Source: Apostichopus japonicus (taxonomy: Eukaryota > Echinodermata > Holothuroidea > Aspidochirotida > Stichopodidae). Taken from it: a stretch of 64,000 bases of DNA. The position numbers were made by a program, and so were the translations under genes. Numbering within the stretch: position 1 is the first letter of the stretch; each line of letters opens with the position of its first letter. Location: contig NC_092567.1 in NCBI RefSeq assembly GCF_037975245.1, positions 13,966,876 through 14,030,875 of the forward strand, given 5' to 3'. Positions 35,290-49,520 of this stretch are shown piece after piece. Under the pieces are notes generated by a model that saw nothing but the letters and a program-made list of their open reading frames with translations, did no database searches and was not told where the DNA came from.

Positions 35290-36411
35290 CATGGGCGGCG
35301 ATCATGGGAGGGGGGGGGGACGGGGGGGGGGGGACATGTCCCCCAATATTTTAGGTGGGGGATATAGTATCTAATTTCCCGCCAATATTTGGTGGCATAG
35401 TTTTTTGTGGCTATAAGAGTATTTTTTTTTTAATGATATCGCTAGTAATTTCAATATAGAACATGCTAAGATGCAACTTACAAGACCTGGGAAGTGCCAT
35501 TTCCAGCGATCTGGGAGGCATTTTCGGCCAAAAGTTTCTTTTACGCTTCGCGCCAACTTATGGTGGCGCTACGCTTAGATAGTTTGCCTACAAGCTTTGC
35601 CCCTCCCTTGGCAAATTCTTCGCTACGCGCATGTCTAACCGTGTCACAATTTGTTGCTAAATATCACCAAAAACGACACAGACTTTCACCGAGAGTAGTT
35701 TTTACTTATTTTCGAAATTAATTAGCTAGACGGACCATTGGCGCAGATCCTGGTGGGGACAGCGGGACGCGTCCCCACCAACTTTTTTTCAGTGGTGGGG
35801 ACATGATATACCGTGTCCCCACCAATTTGTCTTGACCAAACGCTGCATTGCAAATTTCCCTGTATTGAACTTTGGCGCAGTTTGATCCAGCATTGTGCAA
35901 ATGACCTGCAGCAGTTCTCACTTTATTACATTTATCCACAGTTGTTAAATTTTGAAAGGAAATCGCATTTGCGGCAGTCTATAATTGTTTCCTGGGAGAG
36001 GACCCCAGACCCATCGTATACAAAAGTCTACTTTGATTATTTGTCCCCTGATTTTTTTTTTCTGCAGACGCCCATGTGTTTCTCCAACTTAAATTTTTAA
36101 GGAGGTTTTGGAGTATTATTGGATCTGGGAAGTGTTATTTCCGGCGATCTGGGAGGTACATTTGCATCAAAAAAATTGTTTGTACGATACGCGCGAACCA
36201 ATGGTCGCGCTCCGCTTATATAGTATCAGAGAACAGACACGTGTCCCCAAGACTGATCTGCGCCCATGAGACGGACCGCATCCGTAATGAAATTTGGTAA
36301 ATATACAAAATATCACGAAGCGCACGAACAATTTTGGGGATGTAGTTGCTACGCGCCTGCACCCAAGCAAATGTCCCCCCCCCAAATATTTGAAACAAAT
36401 CGCCGCCCCTG
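35290..36411. mobile_element. Non-autonomous hAT-like element, 1.1 kb
   Basis: The left end CATGGGCGGCGAT matches the complement of the right end ATCGCCGCCCCTG at 12 of 13 positions. The flanks CAAAGTAG (35,282-35,289) and CAACTTAG (36,412-36,419) agree at six of eight bases, an aged 8-bp target duplication. A G-rich palindrome ending GGGGGACATGTCCCCC lies near the left end and the shared hairpin block near 35,542. A second element is nested at 35,736. Confidence 0.75.
35736..36268. mobile_element. Nested hAT-like element, 533 bp
   Basis: Ends CATTGGCGCAGATC and GATCTGCGCCCATG are inverted repeats with one mismatch. The perfect 8-bp duplication AGACGGAC flanks it (35,728-35,735 and 36,269-36,276). 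The shared hairpin block lies at about 36,183-36,224. No transposase. Confidence 0.88.
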
Positions 36412-36419
36412 CAACTTAG

Positions 36420-38297
36420 GCTAGGTTTCTCATGTCTATTATGGGAATGTGGTAGGTCTACAGTATCAGGGTTAATAGTTTAATTGTTTTGAAAAAGAAA
36501 AGCGTTTTTGTGAACGTTTTAAGGCTTTGTTGATTCATTAACACATCAAACTAACAGCAGAGTTTCTATCAGAGTTATTGACGGTAACAAATATTTGAGA
36601 TGTCGTGGTGCCATCATTGACAGAGTCTAATGTCCGAGTCTGTTGGTATAATCAAGTTTGAAATTGTCAGATCCTTAAGGGTCGAAGTCTACTGGGTTTA
36701 CAATTTAAGATATCTTGGTCACCTTTGTTCATTCACAATAGTACCCATGCACGAAATACAGTTTGACCAACACCATCCAAAAAAGTGCACACATATTATT
36801 GGTTTGCATCATGGACCATCCCCATTGCCCCCCTCCCAACCCGACAAGAAACTTACTAACCTACCAAATCTCAGTTCAATCCCTCACGGGATGTAAGGTT
36901 GGCCTGCAAATTCAGTATCATTTGCTACAAATTGTCAATGAAATAAAATACTTCATTTCCTGTAGTTAATTACATGCAAGAATGAGAAAACGCAATTCCA
37001 GCCAGCTACTAACAACAATTTCAAAACAATGTTAATCGTGAAAGCTGGAACATTGTTCATCTCGTCTATAAGGCTCTGCAACGTCTCCCTCAGCAAGGTC
37101 TGTCTGTTTCACTGTAGTCCTGGAGGAGTTGGAAGACCCTGAATTCACATAAGAGATGCCACGCTGTCCTTACCCCCCCCCCCCCCACCCCCACCCCCCT
37201 CTCCGCGCTCCCGAGATTTGACCTTCTACCGCCAACCCTGCTAAGTGAGTCCCTGAACGCTTAAAAAAAGTATGTCGCGTACTTCCCCCGATTCGTAGAG
37301 CCGATGGAATTCACGAGTGAACGGTGAGAGGTCAATGGTCAAATAATCATATCAATAGTATTTTGACCATTACGCGTATATCAAAATGATAAAATGACCA
37401 AAACCCTCTAACCGATATACTCCGACATCATGTACTCGAACTTAGTGTAGCATTTTGAGAATATGGCACATACCAAACTGATAAATTGGCCGAAACCCTC
37501 AAACCCATAAAAAATACCACACCCTGAAAGTTTACTTTTACATTAACTAATGAAAAATGTCAAAGGTCGCATTGTCAATGGAGTTCAAAGGGTCAAATTT
37601 GCCAATTTTGAGCATACCGAAGAGGCCGAAAGTGTGTAGCTAACTTACTTTAAATTATAAAGTGATATCCATATCGCAGAAGGTGATTACAAAATTTGCA
37701 GAAAGTGTAAGTTTAATAAAAAACTATTTTTCTGGCTGTCGTGAACAAGTCAGAAGAACAGACAGAACGCTGAAATCGATGAAAATATCCGAATAGAAAG
37801 TAATGACTGTTTGAATGAGTATTGTTTGAATGAACGCTAAGAGTGTATTGATTATCGTAGAATATCAAAGGTCAGTGAGTTCACGTTTATCATAATTGGC
37901 AAGTGTATGATAATCCATACGCCTCGACAGTGATGATACCATCTTTGTACAAGCATCTTCATAATTAACCTTGTATAAGGTTGAGAATGCTGTGGCAAAG
38001 GACCGCCCCCAATGAAAGCGAGCAAAACCTTCCTCCAACCCCCCCCCCAACCCCACCACTCCAGCTCGTTCCGTACACCCTCGTCCCGACTATCTTCACC
38101 TCTATCTGTCTCTACCAGTGTCTCCCTTTCTCGCACTCAATGGCTTTAGTGTTGTAAACTGAATTGACACAACATTCCGTTGTATAGCCAAATAGCACAA
38201 GATAACATTATCGAAAGCGGATTTCCCTTTTATCTTTAAATATCGAACGGAAGTTTGAGAGAAACGAAAATAACTTAGCGTATGTGAGCAAAAATAG
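36420..38297. other. Intron, no gene seen
   Basis: Mostly AT-rich intron of the VWC gene, with C-rich runs near 37,172-37,200 and 38,040. It has some GGTCAAATTTGCC-type words but no clear repeat or exon. Confidence 0.45.
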
Positions 38298-38303
38298 CGT
38301 TAT

Positions 38304-41033
<2,730 letters not shown>

Positions 41034-41095
41034 CGTTACGTAAACATATCAATATATACATAGGATTAACGTAGGTAATAAAAGAAACCACTTAC

Positions 41096-41156
41096 TTATA
41101 CGCCCAAACGCATAGTTAAAAGTCACTGTAATCCATAGGAATGCGTACAACTTCAT
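41096..41156 (-). CDS. Secreted VWC gene, first coding exon: signal peptide
   Basis: ATG at 41,154-41,156 (complement) opens MKLYAFLWITVTFNYAFGRI and runs into a consensus donor A|GTAAGT, leaving phase 1. A charged residue followed by a hydrophobic run is a typical secretion signal. The phase equals that of every other exon of the gene, and joining it to the micro-exon at 34,057 keeps the frame open. An A at -3 suits translation start. The untranslated leader and promoter upstream were not resolved. Confidence 0.6.
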
Positions 41157-42403
41157 TGTATTATCAAATTTGAAATGGCTTAGCCTCTTTAATAAGGATC
41201 AACTTTGTCCAGCGCCTTTGAGACTATTTGATAAACAGACCTGTATGAACAATAGATAAATGATATCCGAATTAGAAATTGGGTGAGAGAAATGTCTACA
41301 AACAACTCCTAACGATTAACCCAACTTACAGATGGTGTAAAACATCAACATAATACTCTGTATACGTATAACATGCATCCTATTAACTATGTCATATAGA
41401 GAGCCACATAATTTGATATTAAAACAAAAGATGTATTACTGAAATATGTAAACATGTTTCAATGAGGAACGGGGAGTCTGCGTGCTGCTAAGGGGGGGGG
41501 GGGGGAGTTCCATGTTTCTTTACTTCAAAACAAAACTGAAAATCAAAACACATATTAAACTATATGGCGAAATATACTGGTATAATATACTAGCAAAACA
41601 ATTCATTTTAAATCATTTCAAAGAAAACGATTTTTTGATGCTTAATGAATTAGCTATCACTACTAGTATATTCAGACATAACAAATTCCAGTTACTTTTT
41701 GAAACTTACCTGAAATACGGTGATCCGTGATGTACATGTGTTGGAAAATCACTATTAGTAAATGCAGAAAACCAATCTATCCAGCCAAATGTTTATTGCG
41801 CAGTAACTTCTTTCATAGACATACAAGATGACAAGGCTAACATGTGACCTGTACCGTCAAGGTCAATATATGACCTGTCAGCAACGTAAAGATCTCTTCA
41901 AACTTGATTGGCCTGCAGAAAGCCAATCATACGAGTATGCAAATATGGCATTGAAATGTAAACTATTTTCAACATTGCTATACAAGCGAAAAAATGACAG
42001 ATTTTTAAATAAAAACACAGCAATGAATGGACAGTGAAACTACAACAGAGATTAATGTAACAGTTAGCCATACTGGCGTGCAAGCTGCATGTTGTTTATA
42101 GGTAAGAATTACTCACTGATCGACTTTCACTTAATACCTTAAGCTGACGATTTGCAGGATAACGATAACGGCAAAACATTATATATGGGGCTTCCTGGCG
42201 ATGATAGTAGAGACAAGTATCTAACTTAATGAGGAACAAAGAAACGAATTGGGAGAGGGAAGGGGAGGGGAGGGGGGGGGAGGTTATAGAACAAGACAGT
42301 AAGTTTCTATGACGTAACTATACTAAATTTAAACAAGTTACCAGGCTGCAAACGAGCCAACAGAAAATTGTTTAAAAGCCTAAATTTCAGGGAAATAAAA
42401 TGA
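41157..42403. other. Upstream region of the VWC gene, no further gene seen
   Basis: AT-rich. It should hold the promoter of the minus-strand gene, but no TATA box at a convincing distance was found. Poly-G runs lie at 41,491 and 42,259. Confidence 0.4.
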
Positions 42404-42499
42404 TTAGACACCGACATCGAAGAGTCCTTTAAGAACGTCTCTATGATGGTGACTGTAATACGGGTCGGGAGGGTGGAGGCCCTGCATGGATTCCAATTC
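42404..42499 (-). CDS. Possible last exon of an unidentified gene
   Basis: After a good acceptor (TTTTTTCGCAATTACAG) the phase-0 frame reads ELESMQGLHPPDPYYSHHH, then RDVLKGLFDVGV, and stops at TAA. The amino-acid mix looks like real protein and the stop suits a terminal exon. It would end a gene that lies upstream (higher coordinates) of the VWC gene. No partner exon was found, and no AATAAA follows closely, so this is tentative. I do not recognise the peptide. Confidence 0.3.
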   Translation of the reverse strand, partial: ELESMQGLHPPDPYYSHHHRDVLKGLFDVGV

Positions 42500-42693
42500 C
42501 TGTAATTGCGAAAAAAGATATACGAAGTTATATTTATTATGCAACAGATAATTTGGTTGATTTTAATTAATCCCCTATAACCCATCGTACCCAACCCCTT
42601 CTTTTAATTTATAAAAAAAAAATGACAAAGTATTATTGAGAAAATATTTTTGGAAATGTTTTTAATGTCTCTTTTGAGGTAGCTGTTACTACT

Positions 42694-43039
42694 TTTTAAT
42701 AAAAAGTCGCCCAGAAAGAACCTGGGCACGAAAACCTAACTACCGAACGACTGATCCGCTCTCAACCCAGTCCCCTTGCATCGGAACTGTGACTGTGTGA
42801 TCATCGTCGGGTGTGCATCACCATTCCCCTCGAAAGAGAACAGATACTTTTTTTTAAGGAAAAGTCGCCCAGGAAAGAACCTGGGCACGAAAACCAAACT
42901 ACCAAACGACTGATCCGCCGATCTCAACCCCAGTCCCCTTGCATCGGCACTGTGACTGTGTGATCATCGTCGGGTGTGCATCACAATTCCCCTCGAAAGA
43001 GAAAAAATACTACACATGATCTTAGCCAAAAGGCCGAGA
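42694..43039 (-). mobile_element. Dimeric SINE with a U2 snRNA-derived head
   Basis: The minus strand starts with U2 snRNA from about nucleotide 7: TCTCGGCCTTTTGGCTAAGA, then TCATGTGTAGTAT. It continues into a body that is not U2. A second copy follows the A-rich TTAAAAAAAA, begins inside U2 at GTATCTGTTCT, and repeats the same body (42,694-42,847; first copy 42,848-43,039). The body has a hairpin GCCCAGGTTCTTTCCTGGGC. A 17-bp target duplication, AGGTAGCTGTTACTACT, flanks it at 42,677-42,693 and 43,040-43,056. The Sm site and the 3' half of U2 are missing, so it is not a working snRNA. Confidence 0.88.
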
Positions 43040-43299
43040 AGGTAGCTGTTACTACTATCTACCACTTCCCACGTCTAGTCTAGACTCCTTTAAATTAATT
43101 ATTTTGCAATATCACTTCATAGTTTACCTTTAACTTCCTATCGTAATAAAATCATTTGTATGTTAGCACGTAACCTTTCTATGTCTTTACTGTTTTGTAA
43201 CTCGTCGGTATAACGTTTAAAACAAATTCTCAGATTGATATTTAACATACAACGAGGTTTACTACTTAAAACATATACAAGTAAAATAAGCACACTTTG

Positions 43300-43896
43300 G
43301 TCTTCATAACTTTCAATTAAATCCAGAAAACAGTTTTTCAATACATGAACAACACATGCTAAGCACACTCCCAATACTCTATCAAATACATGCAAAACAC
43401 TTGCTAAGCACACTCTCAATACTATTTCAATAAATACATTAATACATGAACAACACATGCTTAACACACTGATAACACAATATACATAAGTGTATTAAAC
43501 CACGAAAAACGTATGCTAAACACATTCTCAATTCATGATTAAGACATGCAAAATAACATGAACAACACATGCTACACACTCTCAATACATGCATTAATAC
43601 ATGAAAAACACATGCTTAACACTCCTAGTACATGATTAACACATGCAATATAACATGAACAACACATGCTTCACACTCTCAATACATGCATTAATACATG
43701 TAAAACACATGCTTAACACTCCTAGTACATGATTAACACATGCAATATAACATGAACAACACATGCGTCACAATGTGAATACATTATCTGTACATGCATT
43801 AATACATGAAACCACATATTAAACAGCTCTCAAAACATGATCGATACATGCATTATAACATGAACAACACATGCTAGTCATATACGAAAAACATAT
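43300..43896. repeat. Array of about 100-bp ATACATG-rich units, left part
   Basis: Words such as AACACATGCTTAACACTC, CAATACATGCATTAATACAT and GAACAACACATGC recur in a loose higher-order pattern. The array continues at 46,554-46,650 after the inserted family A element. Confidence 0.85.
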
Positions 43897-44226
43897 CAGG
43901 GGCGTATCCAGGATTTTCTAACCCGGGGGGGGGGCGCGAATTACTATCTAAGCGGAGCGCCACCATCGGTTGGCGCGCAGCGTACAATAAAATTTCTGGT
44001 TTTGATACCCCCCAGATCACCGGAAATGGCACTTCTCGGGCTTGAAAATGACCAACCAGATGTACACTTTTTGCCTGAGAACCAAGTTTTTCCCAATAGT
44101 TTTTTTTCCATCCATAACCTTTTTGAAGATTGTCACCATTCCTACATCATGTTCGACCCCATCGCATGTCCTGTGGATCATTGCTTTTGTAGGTGATTCT
44201 ACGTCGCGGCCCACAATACCCGTCAG

Positions 44227-45328
44227 CAGTGGCGGCGGAACCGGGGGGGGGGGGGGGGGCTTGGGGGGGCTCAGCCCCCCCCCCAATGAAAAAGTTGAGG
44301 GGGCAAATGCATGATAAGCCCCCCCCCCAATATTTACCAAGGCTCCGAAACGTGCATCTGCCCATTTTTCAATGCATACTTGTCGATCTGTCCGATGCAC
44401 ACGTATACTATATAGGTGTAATAATTTTAGTAATTGCTGGGGGACCCTCGGCCCGTCCCCTGGCTATAGACCACATTGTCACCCCAACCTCGTCTTCACG
44501 CCCCGTGAAAAGTGGAAGCAGTGAGTGTGAGTACCAGTAAGCGTAACACAACTTCGTCTTAGGCCAATGACTTGCCTCATTTCAGCCAGTTCTCCAACAT
44601 CCCCTTACTTAGTGGCGGAGCGTCCATATATACAGTCAGGGGGCGGATGCCCCCCCCCCCCGACAGACTCAAATGGACTGCTGGCGCCCTTTTCAGCTTT
44701 TCAATATACTTTTTACTTATTCGCTTTTATTGACTATTTTATTGCGCTCTCATATACCTATTGACATTTCTCATATTCTGTTGGTGTAATTTTCCGACAA
44801 AATGGCGACGACACCTATTTATTCTCCGTTTATCTGCAAACTAGCAAGGCCCGGAAAGGGTCATTTCCTGCAATCTAGGGAGTATCTTTACTCAAAATTT
44901 TTCTGTACGCTCCGCGCCAACCTGTGGTGGCGCTCCGCTTAGATAGTGTCGAAAGCGCCCCTACAGACCATTCTTGCCCCCCCGACCAATACCCCTAGCT
45001 CCGCCACTGCCCTTACTACACTCAAACACGTATTTGCGAGTACACTACGAGTATAATAGCTACTCTCTTAAAACACCATCGAATATACAAATTACAATGT
45101 TTTTACAGACTTTTACGTGCAATCTGAGAAATTGCAGACTTGAGACCCATATTTTAGGGCTAGGTATTCGCAGCATAAAACACACGGGAAGTGCCGTTTC
45201 CGGCCATCTGGGGGTTTGAAATAACCCAAAATTTTCTTGTACGCTCCGCGCCAACCGATGGTGGCGCTCCGCTTAGATAGTCTCCACACATTAGCCCCCC
45301 CAATAATTTTTCCGTTCCGCCGCGCCTG
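44227..45328. mobile_element. Nested hAT-like element B, 1,102 bp
   Basis: Ends CAGTGGCGGCGGAAC and GTTCCGCCGCGCCTG (13 of 15 as inverted repeat). A perfect 8-bp target duplication CCCGTCAG is at 44,219-44,226 and 45,329-45,336. It carries a long G-run and C-run near the left end and the shared hairpin block at about 45,240. Confidence 0.9.
44610..45009. mobile_element. Nested hAT-like element C, 400 bp
   Basis: Ends TAGTGGCGGAGC and GCTCCGCCACTG form an inverted repeat with only the first base changed. A perfect 8-bp target duplication CCCTTACT is at 44,602-44,609 and 45,010-45,017. The shared hairpin block is at about 44,906. It is the youngest layer of the nest. Confidence 0.88.
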
Positions 45329-46553
45329 CCCGTCAGTCCCACTTGTGAAAGTTTTAAGCCCATTATTTGTTCAGAATTTGAAAATTCACATTTCTCGTGA
45401 ATAAACTCACTTCAAAACATACCCATAATGTTGCAAAAAATTTCATTTATACCAATATAGAAAAACCTCCTTGAAGCCCTAACAGACCGGTCAAAATTGC
45501 ACGAGTAGAGGAAAGTATGATGAAGAATGTTGGTCAGGAAATTTTCGAAAATTCAGATACAGTTAATTTATTGGTATTTATTGGCATGCGATGTAATAAC
45601 CGATGCTTACTTGTATGACACTGACATGTTGAACGCGCGCGAAAATTTTTGGTTATTTTTTTCGGGCAAGTTTGAGGCTGTTCATCCTGGAACGCCATTT
45701 CATGCTCACTGATATGATGTGATATCTGCTGTTTGCTTTACAAATTCGACCAGGCGCATAGCGAGGAATTTGCCAAGGGAGGAGCGAAGCCTGTAGGCAA
45801 ATTATCTAAGCGTAGCTCCACCATAAGTTGGCGCGGAGCGTACAAGAAAATTTTGGCCGAAAATGCCTCCAAGATCGCTGGAAATGGCACTACCCAGGAC
45901 CATTTGTTGGCGCGAAGCGTACAAGCAAATTTTGGCCGAAAATGCCTCCCAGATCGCTGGAAATGACACTTCCCAGGCCTTGTAAGTTGCATCTAAGCAT
46001 TTTCTATTTTGAAATTACTAGCGATATCATAAAAAAAAATATGCTGAAGGGGGGGGGGGGGCGGTCGCCCCCTTCCCGAAATGCGTCATGTTCCCCGACG
46101 ACACGGTCGAGTTCGAGACCAGCCACAGTTGGTTTCATAGCACAATTCTTCAATTGTTTAAGGCGTATATACACATACAAGCGTTATGATAGATCATATA
46201 TAGTAAATATATAGATCATTAGTGAGAGAGGAAAAATAGAAACGTCAAAAATGGAGGGGTAGGGTGAGGCACACGGCCCTTCCGAAATCCTTGATCCGTC
46301 ACTGGCTACCCTGTGTATATAGGGATCAGCGCTGTAATGATGTCACTGTTCCTCTTTCTCTTCCCGGTGTCTTGGCGTTTTCTTGTTCTCCCTCCTTTTC
46401 TCCTTTTCTCTCTTTCTTCTTTTTCTCTTCCCTTCCTTCCTCTCCTCCTCCTCTTTCCCCCCCTCTTTTTTCCCTTTTCTCCTCTTTTTTCTCTCCTCTT
46501 TTTCTTACCCGGGGGCGCGCGCCCCCAACGCCCCCCCCCTGGATACGCGCCTG

Positions 46554-46650
46554 CATATGTTTAACACACTCTCAATACATGCATAAATACATGAAAAACA
46601 CATGCTTAACACTCTCAATACATTTTCAGTACATGCATAACACAAAAAAG
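46554..46650. repeat. ATACATG-rich array, right part
   Basis: TTTAACACACTCTCAATACA and similar words continue the array from 43,896. Confidence 0.8.
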
Positions 46651-48378
46651 CAAATCCATGATTAATATATATTGGCCACAAAATCACCAAAGATAGGTAA
46701 AGCAAATGGGTAAGTAATGTTGGGTACGTTCTATCCCGTAAAATGATAAAGGGTAACTCATTGTTTGGCTTAGTAACAAATCACAAAAATAATTTTAAAC
46801 TGACTGAAGCCATTGATCTTCTATGCTACAGTAAACGTTATCATATAGCGACATAGACAGTCGCATGCTTCCTATAATACTAATAGAGTTAAAGCAACTT
46901 CGTTGAAAAGATGTAATTAAAAAGAAAGAAAGAAAGAAAGAAATTACTACTCCCATAAACTTGTATTGCAGATCTTATATAATGTATCACTTGAATGAAA
47001 TCTTCAAGGAGGAACAAACGAGTCTTACGTTGAACTTTGTGTATAGAAGAGCTGGTATAGTTTCATACTTCCTGAAACGTTATAGCTCAATAAAGCAGTT
47101 TAAAATCTCGTTAAAAAGATATAAAAAAGATTAAATACTGAAGAACAAAACCACAACGATGTATTATTTCAACGAGATCTTAAGGAAGATAAATGGGTAT
47201 TATATTGAACTTGGTGTTCATCAGAGTACCAGCAATAGTCAAGTAGACGATGAAGTAGCGGTATTATTCAAAATATTGTACTTTTACATAAGTAACAAGT
47301 TTCTTAACATTACCAACCCTAGAGATAGTTCAGTCGAAGTGTATGCATATATATATATATATATATATGAAAATCGTAATGAGTTGGAAAATCAAGAACA
47401 GTGAAAAAACTTTCAGCCTCCACCGGGATTCGAACCACGGGCCTTCCGCTCTGTACGCGGACACCCTAACCAGTAGGCTATGGACGCTGATTGTATGTCC
47501 CAGAGATTCGAAACCTTAAGGAAGGTCGTAATCCCACTGTAGGCGTTTGTCACCTGTATCGAACAATACTAGTTCTGTTTTTGGTGACACATTTGCATTA
47601 CTCTAGAGATCAAACATGATGCTAACCAACTGTGTGTTCGTGTGTTTATGTTGATGTTTATGTGTGCATATGTATGTACTATGTATGTATATGTTTGTTT
47701 CTTTGTGTACGAAAGAAGTCAATCGCTAATTAATATGTTTGATTTTTCGATTTAGAAGTAATAGGTTTGCAAGAGATAGATTACATGGTCTACGTATTTA
47801 AATTCCCGTGTACTCTCAACGCTCCAACAGGGAGGATTAAGGTTCAATGGTATAACTTTAGTGCACTTTGGGTAAAACAATTGTTAAACGAGGTTGGCTG
47901 ATATTCTTAAAACTTGGTAAGAAGGAGCTTGTGTCTCATTGACATTCAGAGTAAAAGTAAGAGATCAAAGGTGAAGGGTCAAATTAAGTGCAAAGAGGAA
48001 ACCTTCAATACACTTGCGACCTTCACAGGTACAATGAGTGGTCAAATAGTATTAAAAGATGCTTTGTGCAGTAAGGTGTTCATCAATAGGCGTGCGAATT
48101 GTTAACATTGTTATGTATAGCTCATTGATTTCGTAATTTTGTATTAAGGCTGTTTGCGATGAGATATGAAACTCCGTAGATTGATCTGTTCTTGTATGTT
48201 TGATTTAATGATGTTTAAATAATAATAAAAACATGTATATCTTATTTGTCGCATTGTTTGTGGCAACAAGATTGCCTAATATCCTGTCATCTTCACCTTT
48301 GGTGTACTGACACAGACACGTACTCGTGTGTTAAACCAATCCATCAAATAGAAGGCAACACCCGATACCCATAGCTGG
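46651..48378. other. No gene seen apart from a tRNA-like stretch
   Basis: AT-rich. An (AAAG)n run lies near 46,920, two roughly similar 'ATTATTTCAACGAGATCTTAA' neighbourhoods at 46,980-47,210, and a (TA)n run at 47,346-47,368. Confidence 0.45.
47416..47487 (-). tRNA. tRNA-like sequence, probably a pseudogene or SINE head
   Basis: The minus strand reads as a 72-nt cloverleaf. The acceptor arms GCGTCCA and TGGAGGC have one mismatch, the anticodon stem TCCGC/GCGGA is perfect around a loop GTACAGA (anticodon ACA), and the B box GGTTCGAATCC is intact. The T stem has two mismatches. A TTTTTT run follows about 5 nt after the 3' end and could stop RNA polymerase III. An ACA (Cys) anticodon is unusual, so I lean to a pseudogene. 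Confidence 0.45.
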
Positions 48379-48473
48379 TACAGTAACTACTGTTCATGTC
48401 TGTAGCACATGTAACGAACACAAAGTAATAATAACTGATGCACGGTTGTGGGACATGAACAGTAGTTCCTGTA
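48379..48473. repeat. Foldback element with 22-bp arms
   Basis: The arm 48,379-48,400 (TACAGTAACTACTGTTCATG...) and the complement of 48,452-48,473 differ by one base; the loop is 51 nt. A related copy with a decayed left arm lies at about 48,760-48,850. Confidence 0.75.
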
Positions 48474-49189
48474 TCAACCATTTAGTACGAGTTCATTAAT
48501 ACGTGATTCTAAAATGAAGTCGTATCTAGTCGTTTTATGCTATAAGTAGGCCTATGGATATACCCGAACATGGCCTTTCTTCGTTTTCGGCTTGACGAAT
48601 TGGCGTAATTTAAAGAGAGCGGTTGTGAACTGGAATCAAGCGGTACTGTACCTCCATTACTTCATCTCGTAGGCACTCTCATCTTCATTGATTCCTTGTC
48701 CAGTCGCGCAGTTCTTTGTCTTACATGAGAACAAGTTAACAGCTTTGAAGTGGTTACAGTTCCACCTGTAACACATGTTACCGTGTTACGAACACAAAGT
48801 AGTTATTACTGATGCACGGCTGTGGGACATGAACAGTGCACCTGCTATGAGGGCAACCAAGTAACCAGTGATTCAGCAGATAGATGCATGAATTAAAATG
48901 TAACTGGTAACCTGATGTAGTTACTACCCTGGACGATGTATAGAGAACAACTCTACATAATCTCACCAGCTGGTAGATAATCTCTGTTAGCTCATATAGC
49001 CATTCTCAAAACAAGGCCTATGGTAAAATAATACGTTTGCATTCCTTCCCACTAGTGTTTCATTATACTTCGTTGTACGTTGTGCAAAGGCTATGAGCGA
49101 CACCCTACGGAAAGAGGTCGCAAAAGACTAGATTCTCAGAATGTCATATCGTATCATGCCATATCACATCTCATCACATTTCATTATAT
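48474..49189. other. No gene seen
   Basis: Contains the second, decayed copy of the foldback element (about 48,760-48,850) and otherwise plain AT-rich text. Confidence 0.45.
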
Positions 49190-49520
49190 AGCACCTTTTA
49201 ATTCCCTAGTCTATTACAAACACAACGATACTATAGAATAGGGTTTGCAACCATGATTGTAGGCTTGTCTCATTTTGTGAATAATCTTAATTCCCTAGTC
49301 CAACACAAACATAAAGATATTATCAAACAGAGTTGCAACAGTGATCATAGGGTTGTCTCTTTTTGCGATGTCTGATGCCCTAGTCTGATACAATCAAATA
49401 AGAGTTGTAACGGTTATTCTAAGTTTATTTTTCTCTTTGCGATATCATCTTAATGAAGTCTGTTACAACCACAAAGATATTATCAAACATTGTCGCAACA
49501 AAGGGAAATTTGCAACATAT
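49190..49520. repeat. Imperfect tandem repeats of about 105 bp
   Basis: Three to four diverged copies share CCCTAGTCT, then ACAAACACAAAGATATTATC, AGTTGCAAC and GGTTGTCTCTTTTTGCGAT. A further fragment is at about 50,005-50,055. Confidence 0.7.

Larger units (their letters stand above)
43897..46553 (+). mobile_element. hAT-like composite, family A, forward copy with nested elements
   Basis: Ends are CAGGGGCGTATCCAGG and, at the right, CCTGGATACGCGCCTG (inverted, 13 or more of 16). It interrupts the ATACATG array, with CATAT present on both sides (43,892-43,896 and 46,554-46,558), a 5-bp duplication. Inside it sits element B (44,227-45,328), which itself holds element C (44,610-45,009). Its right part repeats 38,304-39,890 in reverse. 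Confidence 0.82.

Noticed and set aside
42997-43039. Functional U2 snRNA gene
   Set aside because: Only the first 40 nt or so of U2 are present, inside a target-site-flanked retroposed element.
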